Part shown: positions 38,850 through 48,404 of the stretch, one piece after another | Numbering within the stretch: the first letter of the stretch is position 1 | How the letters are laid out: each line of letters begins with the position of its first letter | Made by a program: the position numbers and the translations under genes | The notes under the pieces: model-generated | Seen by the model: only the letters and a program-made list of their open reading frames with translations | Databases searched by the model: none | What the model was told of the DNA's origin: nothing | Origin: Pseudarthrobacter cellobiosi | GTDB taxonomy: Bacteria > Actinomycetota > Actinomycetes > Actinomycetales > Micrococcaceae | Direction: 5' to 3' | Length of the DNA: 64,000 bases | NCBI RefSeq assembly: GCF_023913755.1 | Contig: NZ_JAMXBJ010000045.1 | Span: 62,001 to 126,000, forward strand

Positions 38850-38885
38850 GATTACCCCGGGCCTTTAGATTACCCCGGGCCTTTA
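38850..38885 (+). repeat. 18-bp exact tandem duplication
   Basis: GATTACCCCGGGCCTTTA occurs twice head to tail without mismatch, shortly after the AhpD-like gene. Confidence 0.85.
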
Positions 38886-38948
38886 GCGGACTGCTGGGTG
38901 TGCCCCTGGGTGGTGACACCAAGGACGCCATGGTCGGGTCAGTGTGAA

Positions 38949-39097
38949 TTATCCACAGCCAATCCACACTGTTAATAACTGTCCGTCGAGCGCTTTGGAT
39001 CCGGTCCCGTGCGCCATGGCCTGCACGGGCGGCTGTCGCTTCCGGAGCCGGGAAAGTTATGCACATTGTGGATAACTTTCCCAACAGCTGTGGACAA
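38949..39097. promoter_or_regulatory. DnaA-box cluster near 39 kb
   Basis: TTATCCACA at 38949, TTATGCACA at 39057, TGTGGATAA at 39067 and TGTGGACAA at 39089. The 39057/39067 pair is an inverted couple separated by one base. Confidence 0.68.
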
Positions 39098-39142
39098 CAG
39101 GCTCCGGCGGAGCGTCCGGTCAGATCTCCCCGGAGCGGCAGG

Positions 39143-39775
39143 TCAGCAGGTCCAGACGCCTGAGGATCCGCGCCGGTGGCTGTCCAGAAGATGGGTGTCC
39201 ACCATGCCGATGGCTTCCATCAGCGCGAATATGGTGGTGGGGCCAACGAACGAGAATCCCTGCGTCCGCAGCGCCTTGGACAGCGCTACTGATTCCGGTG
39301 ACTGCGTGGGGATCTCCGCGTGCGTGACCGGCTGGGGAGTGGTCCGGGGCTGGAACTGCCAGACGAAGTCAACCAGGCCTTCCCGCTCGCGCAGCGCGAT
39401 GGTGGCCCGGGCATTGGTGATGGCGGCACGGATCTTGAGCCGGTTGCGGACGATGCCGGGATCCTGGAGCAGGCGCTCAACATCCGCTTCCGTAAAAGCG
39501 GCAACAGCGTCCGGCTGGAAGTCGAGGAAAGCCTGACGGAAGGCAGGGCGCTTCCGGAGGATCGTTGCCCACGAGAGACCTGCCTGGAAGCCCTCAAGGC
39601 AGATGCGCTCGTACAGGCCTTGTTCGTCCCGGACGGGCAGGCCCCATTCGGAGTCGTAGTACTCGCGCAACAGCGGATCCACGGCGGCCCACGGCGGACG
39701 GGCGAGGCCGTCGTCGCCCAGGACAGTTCCGTCCACACCCTCGTTTAGGGGCTGGGCGGCGGCCGCGGGAGTCAT
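39143..39775 (-). CDS. tag: DNA-3-methyladenine glycosylase I
   Basis: Base-excision repair enzyme removing 3-methyladenine. The 210-residue protein has the family landmarks YYDSEWGLPVRDEQGLYERI, CLEGFQAGLSWATILRKR, FVGPTTIFALMEAIGMVDTH; the glutamate and tryptophans lining the base pocket are visible. Ends with WTC. Convergent position and crgA upstream on the same strand. Confidence 0.92.
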   Translation of the reverse strand: MTPAAAAQPLNEGVDGTVLGDDGLARPPWAAVDPLLREYYDSEWGLPVRDEQGLYERICLEGFQAGLSWATILRKRPAFRQAFLDFQPDAVAAFTEADVERLLQDPGIVRNRLKIRAAITNARATIALREREGLVDFVWQFQPRTTPQPVTHAEIPTQSPESVALSKALRTQGFSFVGPTTIFALMEAIGMVDTHLLDSHRRGSSGVWTC

Positions 39776-39794
39776 GCGGGTTCTGCGGTCAGGT

Positions 39795-40049
39795 TCAGGA
39801 ACGCCAGCGCGTGGTCATCAGGAAGCCGATGATGGCAATGCCGAAGCCGGCCACGATGTTCCACGACTCCCAGGCCTGGACAGGGAACCGGCCCTCGCTG
39901 ATGTAGAACGTGATGATCCAGAAGAGCCCGATGATCATCAGGCCGAACATCACCGGCTTGAACCAAACAGCGTTGGGCTTATACGCCTGTGCCCCGGAAG
40001 CGGGCTGCGCGGCGCTGGAAGTCTTCTTGCGAGGCTTTGACTCGGGCAC
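39795..40049 (-). CDS. crgA: Cell division protein CrgA
   Basis: Small membrane protein coordinating FtsZ-ring and peptidoglycan enzymes in actinobacteria. The 84-residue product from GTG 40049 (AAGGAGAG upstream) has a basic start (PESKPRKKTS), two spans at about 33-50 and 64-80 (NIVAGFGIAIIGFLM), and ends TTRWRS. The longer reading frame to 40424 is not supported. Matches Rv0011c in position between ppiA and trpG. Confidence 0.92.
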   Translation of the reverse strand: MPESKPRKKTSSAAQPASGAQAYKPNAVWFKPVMFGLMIIGLFWIITFYISEGRFPVQAWESWNIVAGFGIAIIGFLMTTRWRS

Positions 40050-40224
40050 GTGCTCTCCTTGGCGGACTGGAGCAAGCTCGGCGCCGCGGGCTTGATATCC
40101 TGCAAGAAGGAAGTTGCCAGCGGTCTGCGAGATCTTGGTCAAATCTGGATTCTTACTAGCAGTCAATTCTAGCCGTAGTTCAGGGCACGCAAACGCCCAT
40201 CGCGGCCACCCCGGAGGAGAACGC

Positions 40225-41025
40225 GTGGTAGTGCAGGAGAAGGCGAGGCGCGCCGCTACGCGGCCCGCCCGTGCGGCGCCCGCCCGCGCTTCCATTCTGC
40301 GTGGCACAGTGCAGGTGCTCGGCGAACTGCTCATTACGGCCGGCATTATCCTCCTGCTCTTTGTGGGCTGGCAGCTGTGGTGGACCAACATCGAATCCGA
40401 CGCCAAGCAGAGCGCGGTCATCAAGGAATTCGCCCAGGGGCTGGGCGGCGCAGTGCCTGCAAGCCCGGAACCGGGCCCATCGGCGGCACCCGTGGATTAC
40501 GGCACCCCGGCCGTTTCCGCGGCGCCAGGCCATGCCGGCACCATCGGCATCATGTACATCCCACGGTTTGGCACCAACTACACCCGGCCCATCGTGCAAG
40601 GAACCACCGGGGATGTCCTGGATACGCTGGGGCTCGGCCATTACGCCAACACGGCCATGCCCGGCGCCGTCGGCAACTTCGCTGTGGCCGGCCACCGGCA
40701 GACCCACGGTGCCGTCCTGGACAATATCCACACCCTTGTCCCTGGGGACAAAATCTACGTCCAGACCAAGGACGGCTACTACATCTACGTCTTCCGCAAC
40801 AACCAGATTGTGATGCCTTCCCGGACCGATGTCCTGGAACCGGTCCCCACCCGCCCCGGCGTCACTCCCACCGAAAGCTTCCTCACCATGACCAGTTGCA
40901 ATCCGCGCTTCGGCGCCGAGGAACGCATCATCGCCTACGCGCTGCTGGACAGCTGGCAGCCTGCCTCGGCGGGCCCGCCAGCCGAGATCGCCGCCCAGGT
41001 GGCCGCAGCGGTGGGGGGAAACTGA
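40225..41025 (+). CDS. Class E sortase
   Basis: Membrane-anchored transpeptidase that attaches proteins to the cell wall. The 266-residue protein has a basic N terminus, a membrane span at about 30-52, and the sortase catalytic triad H157 (VAGHRQTHG), C225 (TMTSCNPRFG) and R228. GTG at 40225 follows GGAGGAGA. Class E is inferred from actinobacterial context and the TMTSCNPRFG motif; its LAXTG-type substrates are not in this window. Confidence 0.87.
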   Translation: MVVQEKARRAATRPARAAPARASILRGTVQVLGELLITAGIILLLFVGWQLWWTNIESDAKQSAVIKEFAQGLGGAVPASPEPGPSAAPVDYGTPAVSAAPGHAGTIGIMYIPRFGTNYTRPIVQGTTGDVLDTLGLGHYANTAMPGAVGNFAVAGHRQTHGAVLDNIHTLVPGDKIYVQTKDGYYIYVFRNNQIVMPSRTDVLEPVPTRPGVTPTESFLTMTSCNPRFGAEERIIAYALLDSWQPASAGPPAEIAAQVAAAVGGN

Positions 41026-41027
41026 GT

Positions 41028-41198
41028 ATGTACGGCTGGATTTTCCGCCACCTGCCGGGCCCCCTCTGGCTGCGGATCCTCACGTCGCTGGTGCTCATCG
41101 CCGGCGCACTGATCCTGATGGTTCAGTTCCTGTTCCCATGGATGTCCGGGTTCACCGCATTCACCGACTCAACGATTGGTTCTGCAAGCCAGCCATGA
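41028..41198 (+). CDS. Small membrane protein between sortase and trpG
   Basis: A 56-residue protein starting two bases after the sortase stop and overlapping trpG as ATGA. It begins MYGWIFRHLPGPLWLRI, then one strong membrane span at about 17-40 (LTSLVLIAGALILMVQFLF), ending SASQP. Its place in a tight operon with coupled starts supports it. Function unknown. Confidence 0.75.
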   Translation: MYGWIFRHLPGPLWLRILTSLVLIAGALILMVQFLFPWMSGFTAFTDSTIGSASQP

Positions 41199-41836
41199 CC
41201 ACAACCAAAATCCTGGTCGTAGACAACTACGACAGCTTCGTTTACACCCTGGTGGGCTATCTCCAGGAACTCGGCGCCGAGACCACCGTTGTCCGCAACG
41301 ACGACGTGACCCTCGCTGAAGCCATCGAGATGGCACAAACGCGCGACGGCGTCCTCATCTCACCCGGTCCGGGAAACCCCGCCGAGGCGGGCGTGTGCAT
41401 TGAGTTGATCAAGTGGTGCGGCGCGAACAACAAGCCGATGTTCGGTGTGTGCCTGGGCCATCAGGCCCTGGCCGAAGCCTATGGCGGCACAGTGACCCAC
41501 GCGCCGGAGCTGATGCACGGCAAGACCTCGCTGGTGGAGCACAACGGCACCAGCGTCTTCGCGGGGCTCCCCTCCCCCGTGACAGCGACGCGCTACCACT
41601 CGCTGGCAGCGGTAAGGGGCACCATCCCCGACCTCCTGGAGATCACCGCCGAGACCGCGACCGGCGTCGTGATGGGCCTGCAGCACCGCACAGCACCGCT
41701 GTGCGGAGTGCAGTTCCACCCGGAGTCGGTCCTGACCGAAGGTGGCTACCAGATGCTGGGCAACTGGCTCGAGTCCCTGGGAATGGCGGGAGCCGCCGCC
41801 CGTGCCGCCACGCTGAGCCCGCTCATCCAGCACTGA
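41195..41836 (+). CDS. trpG: Anthranilate/aminodeoxychorismate synthase component II
   Basis: Glutamine amidotransferase subunit supplying ammonia for anthranilate or p-aminobenzoate synthesis. The 213-residue class I GATase has the nucleophile C86 (FGVCLGHQAL) and H175/E177 (VQFHPESVLTE). ATG at 41195 overlaps the preceding small gene. With no component I next to it, it may serve both trpE and pabB, as suggested for the origin-linked trpG of mycobacteria. Confidence 0.93.
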   Translation: MTTTKILVVDNYDSFVYTLVGYLQELGAETTVVRNDDVTLAEAIEMAQTRDGVLISPGPGNPAEAGVCIELIKWCGANNKPMFGVCLGHQALAEAYGGTVTHAPELMHGKTSLVEHNGTSVFAGLPSPVTATRYHSLAAVRGTIPDLLEITAETATGVVMGLQHRTAPLCGVQFHPESVLTEGGYQMLGNWLESLGMAGAAARAATLSPLIQH

Positions 41837-41856
41837 CCGGCTCACACGAACAACGA

Positions 41857-41905
41857 GGGTCACTTCGCGCCCATGCCGGAGGGGAACATGGGCGCGAACT
41901 GACCC
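41857..41905. terminator. Bidirectional terminator between trpG and pknB
   Basis: GGGTCACTTCGCGCCCATG pairs with CATGGGCGCGAACTGACCC (one C-C mismatch) around an 11-base loop; outer AACG/CGTT bases extend it. It lies between convergent genes. Confidence 0.8.
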
Positions 41906-41932
41906 CGCGTTGCTTTAAGGAGCGAGTGGGGT

Positions 41933-43876
41933 TCAGCCCTTTTTAGTGGGTGTCGGCGTGGCCGTAGGCGATGGCGATGGCGGCGGGGCCGGTTCCTTGG
42001 CCACCACAATATTGATCGTCTTGCCCTGATCGACGGCGGCATTCACGGGGTCACTTTGATCCGTGACCCGGCCCGCCTCCACCTCGGAGTTCTCCACTTC
42101 CTGGACGTTTGGGACCAGGCCCAGTTCCTTCAGCGCCGTTTCCGCCTCGGCACGCGTGCGGCCGCGCAGTTCAGGCATGGACACCTTGCCGGTGGAAATC
42201 ACGATCTCCACTGTGGTGCCCACCCCCACCATCTGGCCCGGTGCCGGGCTGGTGGTAATCACCCTGCCACCGGGAACGGTGGAGCTGTTGGCTGTGGTGG
42301 TGGAAGGGGCTCCCACGAGTCCTGCCTGGCGCAGGATGTCCCGTGCCGCGGCTTCTGTCTGGCCCGGAAGGTTCTCCGGAATCCTGACGGCGCTTGGGCC
42401 TTCAGAGATATTCAGGATCACCTCCGCATTGGGGTCAAGCGAGGTTCCGGCCACCGGGTCAGTGCCGATGGCCGTCCCGCTGGGTATGGTCTCGTGCTTG
42501 TTCCGTTTGATCTGCGGCCGCAGGTTGGCACCATAAAGTTCCTGCAGGGCCGCCGACTCCGTCAGGGCCGCCACCGCCGGGACCGCCACCTTGGGCGGCG
42601 CTGGAGCGGGCTGGTTCACGACGTTGTACAGCCAGAGACCGCCGCCGCCAAGAACCAGCAGGGTGAAGATCACCAGCGTGGCAATCCACGTACGACGACG
42701 GGACTTCTGCCGGGCGGTCCGCTCACGTTCCGGAGCGAAGCCCAAGGGCAGTTCATCGACATCCGACTGTCCCAGGGTGGCGGCCGCCATGACCGGTACG
42801 CCGTCAGTTCGGGTGTCGTCCGCGTTGCGCTGCCGGCCGGTGGGGTCATCGTCCAGGAAGCCGGCTCCGGTGAGCCCGAACGCCTCTGTCACGGGCGGGC
42901 GTTCCGGCGTCGGGACGTGGTCATTGGGATCGGTGGGGGCTTCGGTTGCGGCCAGCGCGGGCACGGACACGCCCGCCCGGGCTGCGCGCAGCGCACGCCG
43001 GAAGGCGGCCGCGTCCTGGAAACGGTCCGCCCGGTTCTTCTGCAGAGCCTTGGCCAGGACACTGTCCAGGGCGGCCGAGACCTCCGGGTTCACGCTGCTC
43101 GCGGGCTCCGGGATTTCCCTGACGTGCTGGTACGCCACGGACACGGGGCTGTCACCAATAAAGGGCGGGCGGGCGGTGAGCATTTCGTACAGCAGGCACG
43201 CTGCGGAGTAGAGGTCGCTGCGCGCATCCACTGTTTCGCCCCGGGCTTGCTCGGGCGAGAGGTACTGGGCAGTGCCCACCACGGCCTGGGTCTGCGTCAT
43301 GGTGGCGGATGAATCGGCGATTGCCCGGGCAATCCCGAAGTCCATGACCTTCACGGAATTGGAGCCTTCGCAGTACATCACGTTGGCAGGTTTGATGTCC
43401 CGGTGGACGATGCCCGCCTTGTGGCTGTATTCAAGGGCAGAAAGCACGCCCAGGCAGAAGTCGATGGCCTGGTCAATGCTGACTTCCTTGGCCCGGATCA
43501 GGTCGCGGATGGTCCGGCCCTCAACAAACTCCATCACGATGTAGGGCACCCGGACACTGTCCTCCGAGCCATCCGGAACCGCATGTTCGCCCGTGTCGTA
43601 AATGGCTACGATGGACGGATGGTTCAGCGCCGCCACGGACTGCGCTTCCCGTTTGAAGCGCGCCTGGAACTGCGGATCACGGGCCATATCCGGGCGGAGA
43701 AGCTTGATAGCAACGGTCCGGCCAAGCCGGGTATCCACTCCGCGGTGGACATCCGCCATCCCCCCGCGGCCGATGATTCCGCCGAGTTCGTAGCGGCCGC
43801 TCAGGACACGCTGGTTATCCACTGGGAGGCTGTCCTCCCGGTGGAGCGGGGTGCGGGCCGAATCACTCACTGTCAA
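41933..43876 (-). CDS. pknB: Serine/threonine protein kinase PknB with PASTA repeats
   Basis: Transmembrane kinase sensing peptidoglycan fragments and controlling cell-wall growth and division. The 647-residue protein has the catalytic domain at about 30-295 (GRGGMADVHRG; K58; HRD with D160; DFG 179-181; activation-loop threonines T193 and T195), a linker, one span at about 397-418 and three external PASTA domains. The mycobacterial orthologue has four, so one appears missing. Ends with a Pro/Thr/Ser tail. Nine bases after pknA; last gene of the operon. Confidence 0.94.
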   Translation of the reverse strand: MTVSDSARTPLHREDSLPVDNQRVLSGRYELGGIIGRGGMADVHRGVDTRLGRTVAIKLLRPDMARDPQFQARFKREAQSVAALNHPSIVAIYDTGEHAVPDGSEDSVRVPYIVMEFVEGRTIRDLIRAKEVSIDQAIDFCLGVLSALEYSHKAGIVHRDIKPANVMYCEGSNSVKVMDFGIARAIADSSATMTQTQAVVGTAQYLSPEQARGETVDARSDLYSAACLLYEMLTARPPFIGDSPVSVAYQHVREIPEPASSVNPEVSAALDSVLAKALQKNRADRFQDAAAFRRALRAARAGVSVPALAATEAPTDPNDHVPTPERPPVTEAFGLTGAGFLDDDPTGRQRNADDTRTDGVPVMAAATLGQSDVDELPLGFAPERERTARQKSRRRTWIATLVIFTLLVLGGGGLWLYNVVNQPAPAPPKVAVPAVAALTESAALQELYGANLRPQIKRNKHETIPSGTAIGTDPVAGTSLDPNAEVILNISEGPSAVRIPENLPGQTEAAARDILRQAGLVGAPSTTTANSSTVPGGRVITTSPAPGQMVGVGTTVEIVISTGKVSMPELRGRTRAEAETALKELGLVPNVQEVENSEVEAGRVTDQSDPVNAAVDQGKTINIVVAKEPAPPPSPSPTATPTPTKKG

Positions 43877-43885
43877 TCCCGACCG

Positions 43886-45562
43886 CTACGGCGCACAGGT
43901 CGGAGGCAATCCCGGCAGCTGGCCGGGGTTGCATTTGGGGAGGGTGGACGTTGGCTCAGCAGAGGCGGCCGGCGAGGACGGCGGAGCGGTCGGCGTGCTG
44001 GCCGGGACCGGGACGGCGTAAGTCACAGTCACTTCAGCCCCCTTGGGCACGGTGCCCGTGGGGTTGACCTGCAACACCGTTCCGGCGGCGGAAGTACTCT
44101 GCTGCGGGATGACCCGGACGGACAGGCCCATGGTTTCCAGCGTCCCCTGGACCTGACGGTAGTCCTTCCCGAGGTAGGCCGCCGAAATGATGTCCACGGT
44201 GCTGGGGGTGGGCGTTGGCGTGGGCGCGTCGGTGGTCCGGGTGGGGGTAGGCGTAGCGGAGGCCGACGTGCTTGACGGGCTGGCGCTGGTGGATGGCGGG
44301 TTGCTGGATGCCGAGTTAGTGGTGGTGTTGGCCGGGTTAAAAATCCCCTGCTGCGTCAGGAAGAACCCCACCAGCGCAAACAGAACCAGCACGATCAAGG
44401 CAACCAGCGGCCACGTCCAGGGGCTGCGGCCGCGTCGGTCGGGCTCGTCGGCCGGCTCGTCGTCGTACTTCTCTTCCTCCTGCACCCAGCTGCGCTCCGC
44501 AGCCAGGGCGTCCGCACGCGAAAGCGTGCTCCCGGGTCCAGTGGCTGTGCCCGCGGCGGCGCCGAGTGCAGCGCCGGCGGCAGCGGCACCAAGCACGGGC
44601 AGAGCAGACGTCGACGTTGTGTTGCTGTCCTTCTGGGCGATGACGCCGGTGGGTGCCGTGGCAATGTCCACCGGTGCGGTAATGGGGCCGGTAGTCGCCT
44701 CGAAGAGCAACATGCCGGGAACAGCTGCGTGTGCGGCGTCAATATCGCCGTTGCGGATGGCCTCGGCGGCTTCGGACAGCTTGATGGCGTTGGCCGGGCG
44801 GTTCTTGGGGTCCTTGGACAGCATGGACATCAACAGCGCGCGGACCGGTTTGGGCAGGGTCTCCGGAAGCGGCGGCGGGGCGTCGTTGACCTGCGCCAGG
44901 GCAATGGCGATCTGGGATTCGCCGGAGAACGGCCGGTGCCCGGTGAGGCACTCGTAGCCGATCACGCCGAGTGAGTAGATGTCCGAGGCGCCGGTAGCGG
45001 TCTGGCCGGTGGCCTGCTCGGGGGCAAGGTACTGGGCGGTCCCCATGACCTGGCCCGTCTGCGTCAACGGGACCTGATCGGCCAGGCGGGCGATGCCAAA
45101 GTCGGTGACCTTGACCCGGCCGTCGGGCGTGATCAGCAGGTTGCCCGGCTTGATGTCGCGGTGGACCAGCCCTTGGGCGTGGGCGACGGAAAGCGCGCGA
45201 GCGGTCTGCGCCATCATGGACAGCGTCCGGTCCGGGGACAATACCTGCTCGTGCTCGATGATGCTGCTCAGCGGCTGGCCAGGGACGAGCTCCATGACCA
45301 GGTACGCGGAGCCATCCTCCTCGCCGTAGTCAAAGACATTGGCGATGCCCACGTGGTTCAGGAGGGCGGTGTGGCGTGCCTCGGCGCGGAACCTCTGGAG
45401 GAAACCGGGGTCACCGGTGTATTCCTCCTTGAGTACCTTGATGGCGACAATCCGGCCCAGGACCTGGTCCTTTGCCTTCCAGACCTCTCCCATCCCGCCG
45501 ATCGCAATCCGCGTGGTCAGCTGGAATCTGCCGCCGAGGGTGATTCCCGTTGTAGGCCTCAC
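43886..45562 (-). CDS. pknA: Serine/threonine protein kinase PknA-like
   Basis: Second kinase of the operon, 558 residues. Kinase domain 12-270 with K42, HRD D136 and DFG D154; a 100-residue Ala-rich linker; one span at about 382-402; then a Ser/Thr/Pro stretch and one PASTA-like domain at about 455-520 ([23 protein letters not shown]). Mycobacterial PknA has no PASTA domain, so this copy may sense the wall directly. It starts ATGA-coupled to pbpA. Confidence 0.92.
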   Translation of the reverse strand: MRPTTGITLGGRFQLTTRIAIGGMGEVWKAKDQVLGRIVAIKVLKEEYTGDPGFLQRFRAEARHTALLNHVGIANVFDYGEEDGSAYLVMELVPGQPLSSIIEHEQVLSPDRTLSMMAQTARALSVAHAQGLVHRDIKPGNLLITPDGRVKVTDFGIARLADQVPLTQTGQVMGTAQYLAPEQATGQTATGASDIYSLGVIGYECLTGHRPFSGESQIAIALAQVNDAPPPLPETLPKPVRALLMSMLSKDPKNRPANAIKLSEAAEAIRNGDIDAAHAAVPGMLLFEATTGPITAPVDIATAPTGVIAQKDSNTTSTSALPVLGAAAAGAALGAAAGTATGPGSTLSRADALAAERSWVQEEEKYDDEPADEPDRRGRSPWTWPLVALIVLVLFALVGFFLTQQGIFNPANTTTNSASSNPPSTSASPSSTSASATPTPTRTTDAPTPTPTPSTVDIISAAYLGKDYRQVQGTLETMGLSVRVIPQQSTSAAGTVLQVNPTGTVPKGAEVTVTYAVPVPASTPTAPPSSPAASAEPTSTLPKCNPGQLPGLPPTCAP

Positions 45563-47019
45563 TTATTCAACACCGCCTCAAAAATCTTCTTCGCGTTCGG
45601 ACTGGTTAGCTGTGCGCCGGTGGTGATGTCTACGCCCTCCATGACGATGGTGACGCTCACCTCCGGGTTGTTCGCCGGGGCAAACCCGGTGAACCAGGAG
45701 TTGTTCAGGCCGTTGCCCAGTTCAGCGGTTCCGGTTTTGCCGGCTACCTGCACACCGGGGACGGCCGCGCCGCGGGCAATGCCCTGGCTCACCGCACTGG
45801 TCATCCATTCGGTGATCTGCCGGGCAATTTCCGGAGTGGTGGACGTCCGGAGCGCCGCCGGCTGGGGCTCGTCAATAACCCGGAGGTCCGGGGACCGCAC
45901 GGTCTTGACCAGGCTGGGGCTCATCTGGACACCGTTGTTGGCGATGGCCGCGGTCATCAGGGCGATCTGCAGCGGAGTGGCGCGCACGTCCTTCTGGCCG
46001 ATGGCGGACTGGGCCAGGCCTGGCCCGTCCAGATCATCGGGGAAGCCGCCGCCTTTGGCGTAGGCGAGCTTGAGCTGGTCGCCCAGATCCTCGCCGAAGC
46101 CGAATTTTGCCGCCTGCTCGGCGATGGCGTCGCGGCCTAGGTCGAGGGCAATGCTGGCGAACGGCGTATTGCAGGATTGCTGCAGGGCGAAGGCAAAGCT
46201 GGCCGTATTCTGGGTGTAGCAGTTGCCTCCGGCGTAGTTCGGCAGTTTGTACTGGATCCCCGGGAAGGGCATCTCGGCGGGGTTGGGGAGCACGCTGTCC
46301 TTGTTGTACTTCCCGGAGGCAAGGGCCGCAGCGGTATCCACCAGCTTGAAGACTGATCCCGGAGCGAGCAGCTCGCCCGTGGGTCCGCTGACATTCTGGT
46401 TCAGGTTGATGCCGGGGACCTTGACCAGCTCATTGATGTTGGTTGTTTCGGCGTTGGGGTCCTGGGTGGCGATCAGGTTGGGGTCATAGGACGGCTTGGA
46501 CACCATGGCCAGGATGGCGCCGGTCTTTGGGTTGGTGACCACAATGGATCCCCGCTGGCCGTCCGGGATGAGGTCGTACGCGAGTTTCTGGATCTCGGGG
46601 TCGATGGTTAGTTCCACCGAGGCGCCCTTCGGCTGGTTGCCCAGGAAGAGCTGGCCGATCCGGTCGAAGAACTGCTGGTCTGAGCTGCCGGCCAGCTGAT
46701 CGTTCATCGCAACTTCCAGGCCAGTGGCACCGTAGTTCCGCGAGAAGTAGCCCGTGAGGCCTGCATACAGTGCCGGCTGCGCGTAGGTCCGCTGGAACTG
46801 GCAGACCTCGGAGGTGCCTTCCACCGATTCGGCCACGGGGTCCCCGCCCACGATGATGGCGCCGCGGTCGTTGCAGTAATTCTGCAGAATGGCGCGCTGG
46901 TTCAGGGGGTGGTCGTTGAGGTCATCGGCACCCACCACCTGGACGAAGCTGATGGCGCCGAAGATCAAGGCAAACATGGCGATCGCTGCCACCCAGGAAT
47001 TACGGATTGCTTGGTTCAC
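45559..47019 (-). CDS. pbpA: Penicillin-binding protein PbpA (class B transpeptidase)
   Basis: Peptidoglycan transpeptidase for septal or lateral wall. The 486-residue protein has an N-terminal span at about 9-30, a dimerisation region, and the transpeptidase motifs SVFK (S222-K225), SCN (S281-N283) and KTG (427-429). Pairs with RodA, whose gene lies upstream and overlaps by four bases. Confidence 0.94.
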   Translation of the reverse strand: MNQAIRNSWVAAIAMFALIFGAISFVQVVGADDLNDHPLNQRAILQNYCNDRGAIIVGGDPVAESVEGTSEVCQFQRTYAQPALYAGLTGYFSRNYGATGLEVAMNDQLAGSSDQQFFDRIGQLFLGNQPKGASVELTIDPEIQKLAYDLIPDGQRGSIVVTNPKTGAILAMVSKPSYDPNLIATQDPNAETTNINELVKVPGINLNQNVSGPTGELLAPGSVFKLVDTAAALASGKYNKDSVLPNPAEMPFPGIQYKLPNYAGGNCYTQNTASFAFALQQSCNTPFASIALDLGRDAIAEQAAKFGFGEDLGDQLKLAYAKGGGFPDDLDGPGLAQSAIGQKDVRATPLQIALMTAAIANNGVQMSPSLVKTVRSPDLRVIDEPQPAALRTSTTPEIARQITEWMTSAVSQGIARGAAVPGVQVAGKTGTAELGNGLNNSWFTGFAPANNPEVSVTIVMEGVDITTGAQLTSPNAKKIFEAVLNK

Positions 47020-48404
47020 GCTCGTTTCACCGCCTCGGTGGGAGTATCAATTCCTGCAGGTTCCGCAGCGCCGCCGGGAGGAAGTGGTGTGGTGTCCACC
47101 GGTCCCCGCGCCGTATGGGAGATCAGCAGGAGCAGGCCCACGATGATCCAGTTGGCCAGCAGCGACGAACCGCCGGCGGCGAGGAAAGGCGTGGTCAAAC
47201 CGGTCAGCGGGATCAGTCGTGTGACTCCGCCGATCACCACGAAGCACTGGAGGGCGATGGCGAAGGAAAGCCCGCAGGCCAGCAGTTTCCCAAAGGCATC
47301 CCGGGTGCCCAGCGCCGCCCGGAACCCTCGGGTGAACAGCATGACGTACATCAGCACTACGGCGAACAGTCCGATCAGGCCCAGCTCCTCGCCGATGGAC
47401 GCGATGATCATGTCGCTGTTGGCGAAGGGGACCAGGTCCGGCCGGCCCTGGCCCAGGCCGGTACCCACCAGGCCGCCGTTGGCCATGCCGAAGAGTCCCT
47501 CGATGACTTGCCGGCTGCCGGTCTCGTACACGTCTGGGCTGAAGGCGTTCAGCCAGCCGTAGATGCGGACTTCGACATGGGAAAACACCTGGGCTGCCAC
47601 GAAGCCGCCACCCAGGATGAGGCCCAAGCCGATCACTACCCAGCTGATACGGCTGGTGGCCACGTAGATCATCACGATGAACAGGCCAAAGAACAGCACG
47701 GAAGACCCGAGGTCGCGCTGGAAGATCAACACGCCGATGCTCACCAGCCAGGCGGTGATCATGGGCCCCATGTCCTTGAACCGGGGGAACTGCAGCGGGC
47801 CGATCTTGCGGCCGGCCAGCAGAATGAGGTCGCGGTTGGAGGAAAGATAACCGGCGAAGAATATAGCGAGGGTGATCTTGGCGATCTCACCCGGCTGGAA
47901 CGTCATGGGACCCACCCGGATCCAGACCCGGGCGCCGAGGATTTCGCCGGCCGAGATGCCGGGCACCAGTGGAAGAATCAGCAGGAGCGCGCTCACAGCC
48001 AGCGAGATGTAGGTGAAGCGGCGCAGCACCCGGTGGTCCTTGAGAAACCAGATCACGCCGATGGCCACGGCCATGGCGATCAGGGTCCAACGCAGCTGGT
48101 TGTTGCCGGTGTCCTCCCCGGGGGCGTCAAGGCGGTGAATCATGGCAAGACCCAGACCGTTGAGTGCAACCACCAAAGGAAGTATTACCGGATCGGCATA
48201 TTTTGCCCGGATCCGCAGGACCACGTGGAAGACCAGGGCGGCCACCGCGAGGAGGCTGGACTGGAACCAGAAATCGGAGTCGAACGCCTTCGCCTGGTCA
48301 ACGCCCACCAGCATGCTGGCGCCAATGCCCACAGACAGGGCGAGGATCAGCAGCAACAGTTCCACGTTGCGCCGGGGCTTGGGGATGGTGCTGAGCTGGC
48401 TCAC
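47016..48404 (-). CDS. rodA: SEDS peptidoglycan polymerase RodA/FtsW family
   Basis: Polytopic glycosyltransferase (SEDS) that polymerises lipid II with its partner PBP. The 462-residue protein has about ten spans; conserved segments include YVATSRISWVVIGLGLILGGG, NDAFS-type loop SPDVYETGSRQVIEGLFGMANGGLVGTGLGQGRP, and ADSDMIIASIGEELGLIG-like FANSDMIIASIGEELGLIG. Overlaps both pstP and pbpA by four bases. Confidence 0.93.
   Translation of the reverse strand: MSQLSTIPKPRRNVELLLLILALSVGIGASMLVGVDQAKAFDSDFWFQSSLLAVAALVFHVVLRIRAKYADPVILPLVVALNGLGLAMIHRLDAPGEDTGNNQLRWTLIAMAVAIGVIWFLKDHRVLRRFTYISLAVSALLLILPLVPGISAGEILGARVWIRVGPMTFQPGEIAKITLAIFFAGYLSSNRDLILLAGRKIGPLQFPRFKDMGPMITAWLVSIGVLIFQRDLGSSVLFFGLFIVMIYVATSRISWVVIGLGLILGGGFVAAQVFSHVEVRIYGWLNAFSPDVYETGSRQVIEGLFGMANGGLVGTGLGQGRPDLVPFANSDMIIASIGEELGLIGLFAVVLMYVMLFTRGFRAALGTRDAFGKLLACGLSFAIALQCFVVIGGVTRLIPLTGLTTPFLAAGGSSLLANWIIVGLLLLISHTARGPVDTTPLPPGGAAEPAGIDTPTEAVKRA

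Larger units (their letters stand above)
38806..39142. other. Gene-free gap with DnaA boxes and an 18-bp tandem repeat
   Basis: No gene seen. Contains the tandem repeat at 38850-38885 and the DnaA-box group at 38949-39097, both listed separately. Confidence 0.6.
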
